Made by a program: the position numbers and the translations under genes | Shown: piece by piece, positions 42,632 through 53,159 of the stretch | How positions within the stretch are numbered: position 1 is the first letter of the stretch | Layout: the number at the start of each line of letters is the position of its first letter | Source: Mycolicibacterium wolinskyi | GTDB taxonomy: Bacteria > Actinomycetota > Actinomycetes > Mycobacteriales > Mycobacteriaceae | Direction of reading: 5' to 3' | Length of the DNA: 64,000 nt | Assembly: GCF_002101965.1 (NCBI RefSeq) | Contig: NZ_LQQA01000006.1 | Coordinates: forward strand, 1 to 64,000 | The notes under the pieces: generated by a model | Databases searched by the model: none | What the model was told of the DNA's origin: nothing | Seen by the model: only the letters and a program-made list of their open reading frames with translations

Positions 42632-44361
42632 GCGGTGGCGCGAGAACCGTCGCGGGCATAGACGTCGGCAACCACACCACCGAAATCGTGCTCGCCCGCG
42701 TCGCCGGCGGTGCCGTGCATCCCGTCGGACACGGGCAGGCGCCCACGCGGGGTCGCAAGGGCTCGCGGGACTCGCTCGAGGGTGCGGCCGCGCTGCTGCA
42801 CCGCATCGAGGTCGAATCCGGCACCCGGGCCGACGAACTCGTGTTATCGGCGATCCGGCCGGTCGACACCGAGACGGCGCCCCTCGCGCCCGCCGCGTCG
42901 CCGCACGCGCCGGTGCGCAGCCTGCGCAGGCCCGACGCCAGTACCCCGGCCGGTACCGGTTACGCGGTCGGCCACCATGTGCCATTGGCCGACCTGAACG
43001 GTGCCGTATCAGCCGGCGCAACAATCGTTTCCGTCGACGGCGACACCGATTTCGAGGACGCGGCGGCGGCGATCGGCGACGCGGTGGCCAGGGGTTGGGA
43101 CATCGTCGGCGTGCTGGCCGCACAGGACGATGCGGTGCTGATCCGCAACCGCATCCCGGTCGACGTGCCCGTGGTCGACGAGGTGGATCTCGCCGGTCTG
43201 GAGGCCGGCGTGCTGGTCGCCGTCGAAGTCGTGGCCGAGGGGCGCGCGTACCGTGCGTTGGCCGACCCGATCGCACTGTGTGCCGCGCTCGAACTCGGAC
43301 ATGAGCAGATCCGCGAGGTCGCCGAGTTCACCAGGGAGCTTTCCGATTCGCCTGCCATCGCCGTCACGCCGCGCACCGGACCGCCCCGTCCGCCAGCCGT
43401 GGACGACGACTACGTGGAGTTCAGGGTCGACGGGGAGGCCAAGGCTGAATTGTCGGCACCGCCGACGGTGCGTTACTCACCCGCGCAAGCGCACAGCATC
43501 CTGCGCCGTGAACCTCCGGGCAACGTGGTGCGGATCCGGTTGCGGTCGCTACCGCATCACGAAATGGCGGTCGACGACGCGTTTTTCACCGACCTGTCCG
43601 CGCTCGACAACGGGGCATGGCTGCGCCGTGGGGTCGCCGACGCGCGCGGTACGGTGGTCGCCCTGCTGGCCGCCGACCATGTCGAGGACGCCGCGGCCAC
43701 ATTGGGTGAACTCACCGACCGGCCCGCACGCACCATCGCGACCGAACCCGAGGCCGCGGCCTGGGGTGCGCGAACCACACCGGGCCTGCCACCGGATTCC
43801 GTGGTGTGCGACATCGGCGGCGGGACAATCGATCTCGTCGGAGATGACCGCATCGTGACGGCCGCGGGCGCGGGGGAGACCATCACCGTGGCGGTCGCGC
43901 GCATGCTGAACATTCCTCGCGCGCTTGCCGAGCGCGTCAAGAGGACTCCGGCCATCCGGGTCGAAGGGCCACATGTCGCGCACGAAGAAGACGGGCGGCG
44001 ATTGTTTCTGGATTCTCCGGCACCCGCGGAGGCGATCGGACGGCTGTGCACGCGCGGTACCGTCGGTCTGGTGCCGTTCTCGAACAAGCTGGCCGCCGAA
44101 GAGTGGCGCAGTCTGCGGCTGGCCATCAAACAGGAAACCGTGGCGGCGAACATCGCGCGGTGCATGAAGGCGTTCGAGAAGCCGCCGACGGCGTTGGTAC
44201 TCGCAGGCGGCGGCGCACTCGACGACGAACTGCTACGCACGGTGGGGGAGTCGCTGCGGGCGGTGCCGATCGTGGTGGGGCGCGCCAACATCGACGGCAT
44301 TCACGGACCTCGGTTCGCGGTCGCGTCCGGCCTCGTGCATCTGTCCGCAGCCGGACATTAG
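42628..44361 (+). CDS. Diol dehydratase reactivase, large subunit
   Basis: 577 residues from GTG 42628. Actin/Hsp70-like ATPase: VAGIDVGNHTTEIVLA at the start (phosphate loop 1) and CDIGGGTIDLVG near 395 (phosphate loop 2), as in DdrA/PduG. It exchanges damaged for intact cobalamin in the enzyme. DdrA normally works with a small DdrB subunit; none is seen next to it. Its stop overlaps that of the convergent secreted-protein gene. Confidence 0.85.
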   Translation: MSGGARTVAGIDVGNHTTEIVLARVAGGAVHPVGHGQAPTRGRKGSRDSLEGAAALLHRIEVESGTRADELVLSAIRPVDTETAPLAPAASPHAPVRSLRRPDASTPAGTGYAVGHHVPLADLNGAVSAGATIVSVDGDTDFEDAAAAIGDAVARGWDIVGVLAAQDDAVLIRNRIPVDVPVVDEVDLAGLEAGVLVAVEVVAEGRAYRALADPIALCAALELGHEQIREVAEFTRELSDSPAIAVTPRTGPPRPPAVDDDYVEFRVDGEAKAELSAPPTVRYSPAQAHSILRREPPGNVVRIRLRSLPHHEMAVDDAFFTDLSALDNGAWLRRGVADARGTVVALLAADHVEDAAATLGELTDRPARTIATEPEAAAWGARTTPGLPPDSVVCDIGGGTIDLVGDDRIVTAAGAGETITVAVARMLNIPRALAERVKRTPAIRVEGPHVAHEEDGRRLFLDSPAPAEAIGRLCTRGTVGLVPFSNKLAAEEWRSLRLAIKQETVAANIARCMKAFEKPPTALVLAGGGALDDELLRTVGESLRAVPIVVGRANIDGIHGPRFAVASGLVHLSAAGH

Positions 44362-44594
44362 AACGGCAGGTCGACCCCACCGCCGGTGGTGTTGGCTTCG
44401 TCGTGGTTGGAGTCGACATAGCCCAGCCGGTACGGGATCACCGGGTCGGTGCCGACGGGCACCAGCGGGTCGGTACCGGAGACCTGTGAATGAGTATTTG
44501 TATCGGCAGCGCTGGCGACGGGGGCAAAGGCAACGGCCCCGCCGATTGCCGCCGCGGCCAGCCAGGGTGCGATGAACTTGAGTGGCATCTTCAT
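44358..44594 (-). CDS. Small secreted protein (78 aa)
   Basis: ATG 44594, with GGAG upstream. A signal peptide (MKMPLKFIAPWLAAAAIGGAV...SAA) with a likely cut after the AxA near residue 29 leaves a mature peptide of about 50 residues, with TDPLVPVGTDPVIPYRLGYV and a Gly-rich end. This resembles short mycobacterial exported proteins whose function is unknown. Confidence 0.75.
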   Translation of the reverse strand: MKMPLKFIAPWLAAAAIGGAVAFAPVASAADTNTHSQVSGTDPLVPVGTDPVIPYRLGYVDSNHDEANTTGGGVDLPF

Positions 44595-44690
44595 GATGGT
44601 CTCCTGAGTCGGTTGTCGCGTTTGCGGTACCAACTATCGCGCCGCGGCGGCTCGTAGTCGCCACCGCTGACATCCATTTCGCGGGTATGG

Positions 44691-46463
44691 CTAGCTGGTA
44701 GCGGGGCGCAGGAAGTCGCCGGAGATCTTGACTGCCGGAGCCGACGAATCTCCGCCCACGACGAGCGTCGCGAATGCGATATCACCGGCGATACCGGCGA
44801 ACCACCCATGCGAATGAGTGTTGTCGCCGAACTCCGCCGTGCCGGTCTTGCCGCCGAGATCGGCGATGTCACTGAGCTCGCTGGCCGTCCCCTCGGTCAC
44901 CGTCATGCGCATCATCGCGCGCAATGCCTCGACGACGTTCGGCGGCAACGACACCGACTCCGTGTCGGCCGTCGTCTTCTCGCCGTCGACGAGGGTCGGC
45001 AGGATCGTCGAGCCGTGGGCCAGGCTCGCCTCGGCGACTGCCAGCCCGAACGGGCTTACCGTCACAGTGCCCTGCCCGATGCCGTTCTCGACCTTCTGAG
45101 CGGCATTGTCCGCGTTGGGAACTCGTCCCGTCACGGTGGTCAGGCCCGGAATGGCGAAGTCGACGCCGATGCCGAAGTCGCGGGCGGTGTTGGTGAGCGC
45201 GTCGGCAGGCAGCTTGTCGGACAGCGCCGCCATGCTGGTGTTGCAGGAGTGCGAGAACGCCGACGTCAGCGGCACCGTGCCCAGATCGAAGTTGTCGTCG
45301 TTCGGGATCGTGCGGTTTTCGATCGTGAGTTGGCCGGGGCAGGCCACCGGGCTGTCCGGAGTCGCCAGGCCGGCCTCCAATGCCGCTGCGGTGGTGATGG
45401 TCTTGAACGTCGACCCGGGCGGATACAGACCCGAGAACGCGATCGCCCCCTGCGGATCCGCGGCGGGATTCTGTGCGGCCGCCAGGATGCCGCCCGTGGA
45501 ACCCGAGATCGCGACCAGAACCGCAGGCCGGGTCTCCTGCGCGACGGCTTGCTGCGCGAGCAGTTGCAGGCGCAGGTCCAGCGTCGTGCGCAGCGGATCG
45601 GTCGGGGCGGGCGGAGTCGATTTCAGCTGCTGTGCCGGAGCTCCCTCTCCGTCGACCAGGTACACCGACCAGCCGGCGTTCTTGGTGATCCGGTCATGCC
45701 ACAACTGCCCGAGGCCGCTGATCGCCGGTGACGACAACTGGCGGTCGGCCGTCAGCAGCTCACCCTGCTCGGCGACGGTGACACCCGCGATCTGGGCGAG
45801 CTGATCGCGCACCTGTGCCAGGTCGTCTTCGCGCAGCTTCATCACGGTCACGCGGTCGTCGGACGTCGAATTGAACTGCGCGCCGATCGATTCCGCGGTC
45901 GTCGTGGCATCGAACCGCGTCAGCACCGCGGCCAGCGGCCCAGCCGAGGCCAGATGGGTGCGGGCGAGCGTGATCACCCCCACGGTCTGCCAGGTCATCA
46001 GCGGCTGCCCGGTCCGGTCGAGCACCGGCGTCTGCAACTCGCTGTCCTGGCTGTACTGGAACGTCAGACCGGGTTGCAGATCACGGTGCAGCAGCGTCGG
46101 CGCCCAGGTGATCAGCCAGTCGTCACCGTTCTTGGCGGCCGTTCCGGTGGTGTCATAACCGAAATCGTGTCCTTCGCCCCACGACCACTGGTACTTCAGC
46201 GTCGAGCCGGCCTCGTCGTCCTCTTGCGGTTGGGCACTGACCTTGACCGTCGCGGCCTCGCCCATGCCGTCGAACATCGATGCGATCACCGGTTCAGCCG
46301 CCGCCGGATCGCTCGTCTGGGCCGCCGCGGCGTGGGCGTCCTTGCGTTGCAGCGCGTCGGCGAACGCGGCGAAGCGGTCGGCAGGGTCAGGGGACGACGA
46401 GCAACCGACGACCGATAGAAGCAGGCCGAACAGCAGCAGCCACGCACAAGCGAGACGATTCAT
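44691..46463 (-). CDS. PBP-lipo-like transpeptidase
   Basis: 590 residues. Lipobox VVGC (Cys21), then a MecA-N (NTF2-like) domain (about 28-140), a dimerisation domain, and a penicillin-binding transpeptidase domain with STFK (Ser near 352), SxN as SCN (near 405) and KTGT (near 537), all intact. This matches the Rv2864c/PBP-lipo class of class B PBPs that crosslink peptidoglycan. It may be an extra paralogue, since Rv2864c orthologues normally lie elsewhere. 10 bases downstream of the SGNH gene. Confidence 0.88.
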   Translation of the reverse strand: MNRLACAWLLLFGLLLSVVGCSSSPDPADRFAAFADALQRKDAHAAAAQTSDPAAAEPVIASMFDGMGEAATVKVSAQPQEDDEAGSTLKYQWSWGEGHDFGYDTTGTAAKNGDDWLITWAPTLLHRDLQPGLTFQYSQDSELQTPVLDRTGQPLMTWQTVGVITLARTHLASAGPLAAVLTRFDATTTAESIGAQFNSTSDDRVTVMKLREDDLAQVRDQLAQIAGVTVAEQGELLTADRQLSSPAISGLGQLWHDRITKNAGWSVYLVDGEGAPAQQLKSTPPAPTDPLRTTLDLRLQLLAQQAVAQETRPAVLVAISGSTGGILAAAQNPAADPQGAIAFSGLYPPGSTFKTITTAAALEAGLATPDSPVACPGQLTIENRTIPNDDNFDLGTVPLTSAFSHSCNTSMAALSDKLPADALTNTARDFGIGVDFAIPGLTTVTGRVPNADNAAQKVENGIGQGTVTVSPFGLAVAEASLAHGSTILPTLVDGEKTTADTESVSLPPNVVEALRAMMRMTVTEGTASELSDIADLGGKTGTAEFGDNTHSHGWFAGIAGDIAFATLVVGGDSSAPAVKISGDFLRPATS

Positions 46464-46473
46464 CCCTCCAGCT

Positions 46474-47127
46474 TTACAGCAGTGCCCGGACCTCCTCGGC
46501 CAGGGCCACGCCCAGATCGCGGTTGTTGTCCTCGGTGAAGTGGATCCCGTCCACGCCGTCAGTCGTCATGACGGAGCCCGCGTCGAAGAACGGCACGTTC
46601 ACGAACGACGCGAGCGCGCTGTAGACCTTGGCCAGTTCGGCTGACTTGCGCTGGCCGCCTTCGAAGATCAGCTGAAACCACGGGTGGGGCATCGCGGCGA
46701 GTTCGGGCGGCGACACGACCAGCACCTGCGGGGCGGGATACAACGTCCCCACCCCACCGGCACTGGTCAGCACCTGCGTCACCAGAACCGACATGCCCAC
46801 CGCGATGTCGAGTGGTTCACGCCGGAAGTAGGCCTTGGTGTCATTGGTGCCCAGCATGATGATGACCAGGTCCAACGGAAGGTGGCTCGCAAGGCACGAC
46901 GGCAGATAACCGGCCCCGTTGAGGCGCGGGTCGGTCGGATCGTCGATGTTGGTGGTGCGGGCGCTCAGGCCCTCCTCGATCACCTCGTATTCGGCACCGA
47001 GCTGCTCGGCCAGCACCCCGGTCCAGCGCACGTCGGCCGCAAACCGGTCCGTTGGCGCGCCGTCCTCGACGGGGATCCAGCCCCAGGTCAGTGAGTCACC
47101 GAAACACAGGATTCGCTTGGCAGGCAT
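46474..47127 (-). CDS. SGNH arylesterase/acyltransferase, MsAcT-like
   Basis: 217 residues. Blocks FGDSLTWGW (Ser12 nucleophile), ARTTNIDDPTDPRLNGA, LGTNDTKAYF and DGIHFTE (Asp, His) match M. smegmatis MsAcT closely as I remember it, with an extra residue at the start. MsAcT forms an octamer with a hydrophobic channel and favours acyl transfer to alcohols even in water. The differences from M. smegmatis here suggest a sister species. Precedes the PBP gene in an operon. Confidence 0.92.
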   Translation of the reverse strand: MPAKRILCFGDSLTWGWIPVEDGAPTDRFAADVRWTGVLAEQLGAEYEVIEEGLSARTTNIDDPTDPRLNGAGYLPSCLASHLPLDLVIIMLGTNDTKAYFRREPLDIAVGMSVLVTQVLTSAGGVGTLYPAPQVLVVSPPELAAMPHPWFQLIFEGGQRKSAELAKVYSALASFVNVPFFDAGSVMTTDGVDGIHFTEDNNRDLGVALAEEVRALL

Positions 47128-47139
47128 GGCCCAAGCAGA

Positions 47140-48435
47140 TCACACGCCGTCGTCGTCGGAGGGTTTCTCGGCGGGTGCGTCGGCGTCGTGCTTCTTCGGG
47201 TTGAGGTCCTTCTTCAGCTTGTCGACCGCGCGGGACACCGCCTTGGGGAGCGTGTCGCGCCGCTCGGACAGTTTGGGCTTCTTCGGCTTGTCCGGCTTGG
47301 TCGGTGCCGCGTCAGATGTGTCGTCCTGCTCATCGTGTTGAGGCTCGGCTTGCTCATCTGGCACGGCCTGCAGCTTGGGCTTGTCGGCCGGCTCCTCGTC
47401 ACGGTCGGCGGATGTCGAAGGCGCCGTGGAGAATCCGTTGCGGAAGTTCTCGACGCCCTCGTCGATGGCCTCGGGCAGCGCTTCGATGGCTTCGGCGATG
47501 CGGTCGTGCGGAGTGAACAGTGAGAACCGTGTCGGCTTGTCCGCGTTCTGGTAGTCGCGATCGGTGTAGCCCATGTCGATCACGACGCGCAGCGTCGGCT
47601 CGATGGCGCCGAGCACCGGCTCGGTCAGTGCGGTCGTCTGCAGCGCGGCGGAGAAATCGCGCACCGGCTGCAGGAGCGGGAGGTGTTCGGCCCGGATCAG
47701 CACGTAGGTGTCGGTACCGCCTTCGGGGGTGGTCACGACGAGCACCGCTTGGTCGTCGTCGTCGAGGTCGACGTTGTCGGGCCCATGGTCGCCGTGCACG
47801 TATTTCATGCCCGCCACCGCGTTCGCGATCGACAGTGGGTTGGCGTAGGCCGGGAAATCCGCGATCAGGTCGTATTCGAGCGATACGAAGGTTTCGTCGT
47901 AGGGCGACGGGACCGCGGCGCCGGTACTGACGAAGCCGGGGAATGCCATGCCGGGAAAGCGGGAGTAGATCCCGCCGTTGGGTACGAACGGTGAAGCGAG
48001 GAACAAGAACTTGAGGTCGGCGGGAGCCGGCGCACCCGGGTCCGACAGCAGTGTGCGCTTGTACTTTTCGGCGACCAGGGAGCCCTGAGAGTAGCCGACG
48101 ATCAGCACGGTCCTGTCGCCGTCGATCTCGGCGTCGACGGCGTCGTGCAGGGCGGGAATCCCGGCTTCCACGCTCGGATCGACCGGCAGCAGAGCCGGAT
48201 ACTGCACGCCGACGAAAGGATGATCGTTCGCGACGAGTTGGCCCTGGAATTTGTTCTTGATGCGGTCGCTGGTCGTATTGCCGGCGCCGCCCACCCCGAC
48301 GACGACGTCGTTAGGCGGAATCGCGATCGCGGTGGCGTTGGGGGCGTGGCCGAATGCCAGTGCCGTGGTGATGCCTGCGGTGGCCCCGGCCACCATGACT
48401 GCGGATCGGCGCTGACGTTTGCGATGCCTTGCCAC
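47140..48435 (-). CDS. PE-PPE-domain serine hydrolase, secreted
   Basis: 431 residues from GTG 48435, chosen because GAGGAGCAC lies just upstream. A basic start and hydrophobic stretch (residues 8-40) act as signal or anchor. The alpha/beta hydrolase PE-PPE domain follows, with GYSQGS (catalytic Ser near 124) and LFTPHD (Asp and His partner region). The last 100 residues are charged, Lys/Asp/Pro-rich and probably disordered. These are esterases acting on short acyl substrates at the cell surface. Alternative upstream starts add unlikely residues. Confidence 0.82.
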   Translation of the reverse strand: MARHRKRQRRSAVMVAGATAGITTALAFGHAPNATAIAIPPNDVVVGVGGAGNTTSDRIKNKFQGQLVANDHPFVGVQYPALLPVDPSVEAGIPALHDAVDAEIDGDRTVLIVGYSQGSLVAEKYKRTLLSDPGAPAPADLKFLFLASPFVPNGGIYSRFPGMAFPGFVSTGAAVPSPYDETFVSLEYDLIADFPAYANPLSIANAVAGMKYVHGDHGPDNVDLDDDDQAVLVVTTPEGGTDTYVLIRAEHLPLLQPVRDFSAALQTTALTEPVLGAIEPTLRVVIDMGYTDRDYQNADKPTRFSLFTPHDRIAEAIEALPEAIDEGVENFRNGFSTAPSTSADRDEEPADKPKLQAVPDEQAEPQHDEQDDTSDAAPTKPDKPKKPKLSERRDTLPKAVSRAVDKLKKDLNPKKHDADAPAEKPSDDDGV

Positions 48436-48469
48436 CGTGCTCCTCGGATCGAATGGACGGAAATGGGAT

Positions 48470-48496
48470 GTGGGCCCGGGATGGTCCCGGGCCCAC
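48470..48496. terminator. Perfect 12-bp hairpin between LpqH and PE-PPE genes
   Basis: GTGGGCCCGGGA (48470-48481) pairs with TCCCGGGCCCAC (48485-48496) around a 3-base loop. It lies just after the LpqH-like stop on the minus strand; no T-run follows. Confidence 0.7.
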
Positions 48497-48513
48497 ACTC
48501 GGCTGGGTAGAAC

Positions 48514-49032
48514 TTACGGGCAGGTGACTTCGAGCTCGAACGGTTTGGTGACCGCGCCCGCCATCGGATTGGCCATGTCGGCGCCGGTCGCGTTGCCCTT
48601 GATCGTGTACTTGTTTCCGTCCTTGGTGGCTTCGGCGCTGCCGCCGGGCACGCCTGGCGTGTAACCGAGGCTGACGCCGTCGATGTTGCCGAGCGCGACC
48701 GCGCTGACGGTCGGTTGATCACCTTCGGAGAGCGTGGCGGTGACGGCTGACATGCCCTGGCCGACCGTGACCGAGACATTGCCGGCGACGGTCGCGCACA
48801 CGACGCTGCCTTCTACCGGCGTTTCCTTGCCGTCGATGACGACCCGCGCGGTGCCCGAGCCGGTGGTTGCTGTGGCATCGCCCGCCTGCACCGATGCCGA
48901 CGGCGAAACCGAGGCGGTCGCCGTCGGTGACGCCTCGGTCGAATCCGAACCCTTCTCATCAGACGAACAGCCAGACAGACCGGCGACGACGATCGCGGCG
49001 CCGCCGACAGCTACCAGAAACCCACGCTTCAC
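48514..49032 (-). CDS. LpqH-family lipoprotein
   Basis: 172 residues from GTG 49032 (or 49035). Signal peptide with lipobox LSGC, a Ser/Thr-rich linker likely glycosylated, then a domain with VVCATVAGNVSVTVG and a C-terminal FELEVTCP; the Cys pair forms a disulfide. LpqH (19 kDa antigen) is a TLR2-active envelope lipoprotein. A second copy lies at 50064-50510. Confidence 0.88.
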   Translation of the reverse strand: MKRGFLVAVGGAAIVVAGLSGCSSDEKGSDSTEASPTATASVSPSASVQAGDATATTGSGTARVVIDGKETPVEGSVVCATVAGNVSVTVGQGMSAVTATLSEGDQPTVSAVALGNIDGVSLGYTPGVPGGSAEATKDGNKYTIKGNATGADMANPMAGAVTKPFELEVTCP

Positions 49033-49168
49033 CACTGTTCTCCTCACGGTTGTGCGGCCCGTCAAGATCAGCAGACCGTCTCGGAAAGTATGGGGTCAGC
49101 TCCGTTGTCCGGTACCCGATTGCGCGAATTGCTCGGGCCGGGCGGTGGCGGCCCGTAAGTTCGCCTTC

Positions 49169-50077
49169 ATGCAGACACTGCGAACGCCGGACGAACGGTT
49201 CGCCAACCTACCCGAATTCCCTTATGCCCCAAAGTACTGCGAGGTCGATGACAGCGAGGGCGGAACGCTGCGGATGGCTTGGGTGGAAGACGGTCCGGCC
49301 CACGCCGAACCGGTCCTGTTATTGCATGGGGAACCATCGTGGTCCTACCTGTACCGCCGGATGATTCCGACCCTCGTGGCGGCCGGCCACCGGGTCATCT
49401 GCCCGGACCTGGTCGGGTTCGGCCGATCTGACAAACCGGCGCGGATCGACGACCACAGTTACGCGCGGCACGTCGAATGGGTCCGCGCACTGGCCTTCGA
49501 CGTGCTGGACCTGCACCGGGTGACCCTGGTCGGTCAGGACTGGGGTGGCCTGATCGGGCTGCGGCTGGCTGCCGAACACCCCGAGCGGTTCGCCAACATC
49601 GTCGTGGCGAACACCGGGCTGCCCACCGGCGACATCCCGATGCCGGACATCTGGTGGCAGTTCCGTTCGGCCATCCAAGGTCTGCCCACGATCGAAGTCG
49701 GGAGGTTCGTCGCGTCGGGATGCCTGCGGCCCATGAGCGATGCGGTCCGCGCCGCCTATGACGCCCCGTTTCCCGACGATTCGTACTGTGCCGGGCCGCG
49801 GGCGATGCCCGGTCTGGTGCCCACCACGCCCGACGACCCCGCCGCCGCGGCCAACCGCTCGGCGTGGGAAGTGTTGTCCGCGAGCGAAACTCCGATGCTG
49901 GTCGCGTTCAGCGACGGTGATCCCATCACCGGGCCCATGGCCGCGATCTTCCAGCGCGAGATGCGCGGCGCGCGAGGCATCGATCATCCGCTGATCGCCG
50001 GCGCCGGCCACTTCCTGCAAGAGGATGCCGGCGAGGAACTCGCCGCGGCGATCGTGGCGTTTCTCAGGGACAGGTGA
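49169..50077 (+). CDS. Haloalkane dehalogenase, subfamily I
   Basis: 302 residues from ATG 49169. Sequence positions match Xanthobacter DhlA: HGEPSW (oxyanion Glu), QDWGG with nucleophile Asp124 and halide-binding Trp125, acid Asp in FSDGDP (about 250) and GAGHF with catalytic His (about 279). It hydrolyses haloalkanes to alcohol and halide; natural role unclear. Its last 14 bases overlap the convergent LpqH-like gene. Similar DhmA-type enzymes are known from mycobacteria. Confidence 0.9.
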   Translation: MQTLRTPDERFANLPEFPYAPKYCEVDDSEGGTLRMAWVEDGPAHAEPVLLLHGEPSWSYLYRRMIPTLVAAGHRVICPDLVGFGRSDKPARIDDHSYARHVEWVRALAFDVLDLHRVTLVGQDWGGLIGLRLAAEHPERFANIVVANTGLPTGDIPMPDIWWQFRSAIQGLPTIEVGRFVASGCLRPMSDAVRAAYDAPFPDDSYCAGPRAMPGLVPTTPDDPAAAANRSAWEVLSASETPMLVAFSDGDPITGPMAAIFQREMRGARGIDHPLIAGAGHFLQEDAGEELAAAIVAFLRDR

Positions 50078-50510
50078 CCGCGATGTCGAACGGCATGTCG
50101 ACGGGCGTGCCGGGGTTCGCTGCATCGGTGCCCGCGCCGGTACCCGTGATGGTGTAGCTCTTGGCGTCGCGCGAGGCGACCACCGGCTGGCTCGAGAGCC
50201 CTTCGATGTAGGCGAGTGACGGCTTGTCAGTTCCCACCTCGCCGATACTCACCGACTCCACCGCAGGAGCCTCGCCGTCGGTGACGATCACGGTGGTGTG
50301 CAGGCTGCCCTCGATGTTGATGGTGGTGAAACCATCTTTCGTCTCGCAGCCGACCGAGGTGACGGGCCCGGCGTCGTTGCTGCCGAACGTCACCTTGGCC
50401 TCACCCGACTGCGAGCCGCCCGCCGAACCGGACTCCTCTGACGAACACCCGACAACGGCGGCCAGCATGGCCGCGCACCCAGCGGTGGTGACGGCGAATC
50501 GGTGCTTCAC
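50064..50510 (-). CDS. Second LpqH-family lipoprotein
   Basis: 148 residues from GTG 50510. Signal peptide with lipobox VVGC; Ser/Gly-rich linker; the domain carries VGCETKDGFTTINIEGS and ends FDIAVTCP, matching the LpqH pattern of two half-cystines. It is divergent from LpqH copy 1 only in position, with the dehalogenase between them. Confidence 0.85.
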   Translation of the reverse strand: MKHRFAVTTAGCAAMLAAVVGCSSEESGSAGGSQSGEAKVTFGSNDAGPVTSVGCETKDGFTTINIEGSLHTTVIVTDGEAPAVESVSIGEVGTDKPSLAYIEGLSSQPVVASRDAKSYTITGTGAGTDAANPGTPVDMPFDIAVTCP

Positions 50511-50568
50511 GAGCAGCAGTATGGTCGCGTCCGCCCCGATGACGGAAATCGGACGCGCATCCGGTTGA

Positions 50569-51810
<1,242 letters not shown>

Positions 51811-51851
51811 CGCTGACCTGGCTCCCTCTTCGACGTGTGCACAATAAAGAG

Positions 51852-53084
51852 ATGACGACCATCTCGGATGGTGAGGCCGCAGAGGCCTTGATGCTTCAGA
51901 TGTTGGACCCGTCGAACCGGGCCGATCCGTATCCGCTGTACGACCGGATCCGGGACTGCGGGCCGCTGTGTCTGGCCGACGCGGCTCTCACGGTGTTCAG
52001 TTCTTACCCGGACTGCGACGAGGTGTTGCGGCATCCCTCGTCGTGCAGCGACCCGATGAAGTCGACGATGACGCAGCGCCAGATGGCCGAGGAGACCGAA
52101 CCCCGGCCGCGGGGCACCACCAGCTTCCTGTTCCTCGACCCGCCCGATCACACGAGGCTGCGCAAGCTGGTCAGCAAAGCCTTTGTGCCCAAAGTGATCA
52201 ACGCGCTCGAACCCGATATCACCGCACTGGTCGACGGGCTGCTGGACGCCGTCGAGGAGCGAGGCCGGTTCGAGGTGATCGCCGATCTCGCCTACCCATT
52301 GCCGGTCGCGGTGATCTGCCGGCTTCTCGGTGTCCCGATCGAGGACGAGCCCAAGTTCAGCCACGCCTCGGAGCTGTTGGCGTCGGCACTTGACCCGTTC
52401 TTCACCGTGACCGGTGAATCGTCCGATCTGTTCGACGAGCAGATGAAGGCCGGGCAGTGGTTGCGCGAGTACCTGCGCGAGCTCATCGAACAACGCAGGC
52501 GTGCACCGGGGGACGACCTGATGTCAGGGTTGATCGCGGTCGAGGAGTCCGGGGACCAGCTCACCGAGGACGAGATCATCGCGACGTGCAACCTGCTGTT
52601 GATCGCAGGCCACGAGACCACGGTGAACCTGATCGCCAACGCGATCCTGGCGATGCTTCGTCACCCCGAACAATGGTCGGCGCTCGCCGCGGACCCGGCC
52701 CGGGCCCCGGCCGTGGTGGAGGAAACCATGCGGTACGACCCGCCGGTGCAGCTGGTGTCGCGAATTGCCGGTGACGACATGACAATCGGCGACACCGCGA
52801 TAGCCAAGGGCGACACGATGCTGCTGCTTCTGGCAGCCGCGCACCGCGACGCCGCGGTCACCGACCGGCCCGGCGAGTTCGACCCGGACCGCGGCGCGAT
52901 CCGCCACCTCGGGTTCGGCAAGGGGCCGCACTTCTGCCTGGGCGCGCCGTTGGCCCGGTTGGAGGCCGCGGTCGCGCTGTCCGCCGTGACGAGGCGCTTT
53001 CCGCAGGCCCGGCTCGCTGAGGAACCGGTGTACAAGCGAAACCTGACCTTGCGGGGTATGTCGACGCTTTCCGTCGCCATATAA
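51852..53084 (+). CDS. Cytochrome P450
   Basis: 410 residues. I-helix AGHETT (252-257), ExxR E291-R294, and heme loop GFGKGPHFCLGAPL with Cys362 are all intact. This is a typical soluble mycobacterial P450 of class I, needing ferredoxin and reductase. It may belong to CYP164A, whose M. smegmatis member lies in this part of that genome as far as I recall, but I cannot confirm the family. No ferredoxin gene is adjacent. Confidence 0.88.
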   Translation: MTTISDGEAAEALMLQMLDPSNRADPYPLYDRIRDCGPLCLADAALTVFSSYPDCDEVLRHPSSCSDPMKSTMTQRQMAEETEPRPRGTTSFLFLDPPDHTRLRKLVSKAFVPKVINALEPDITALVDGLLDAVEERGRFEVIADLAYPLPVAVICRLLGVPIEDEPKFSHASELLASALDPFFTVTGESSDLFDEQMKAGQWLREYLRELIEQRRRAPGDDLMSGLIAVEESGDQLTEDEIIATCNLLLIAGHETTVNLIANAILAMLRHPEQWSALAADPARAPAVVEETMRYDPPVQLVSRIAGDDMTIGDTAIAKGDTMLLLLAAAHRDAAVTDRPGEFDPDRGAIRHLGFGKGPHFCLGAPLARLEAAVALSAVTRRFPQARLAEEPVYKRNLTLRGMSTLSVAI

Positions 53085-53159
53085 CGGTGCTCACGCTGAT
53101 CTCGTAGCAGAATCCGGCAAACCCGACGGAAACCGCACGTCGGCGGTACGGTCGTCCGC

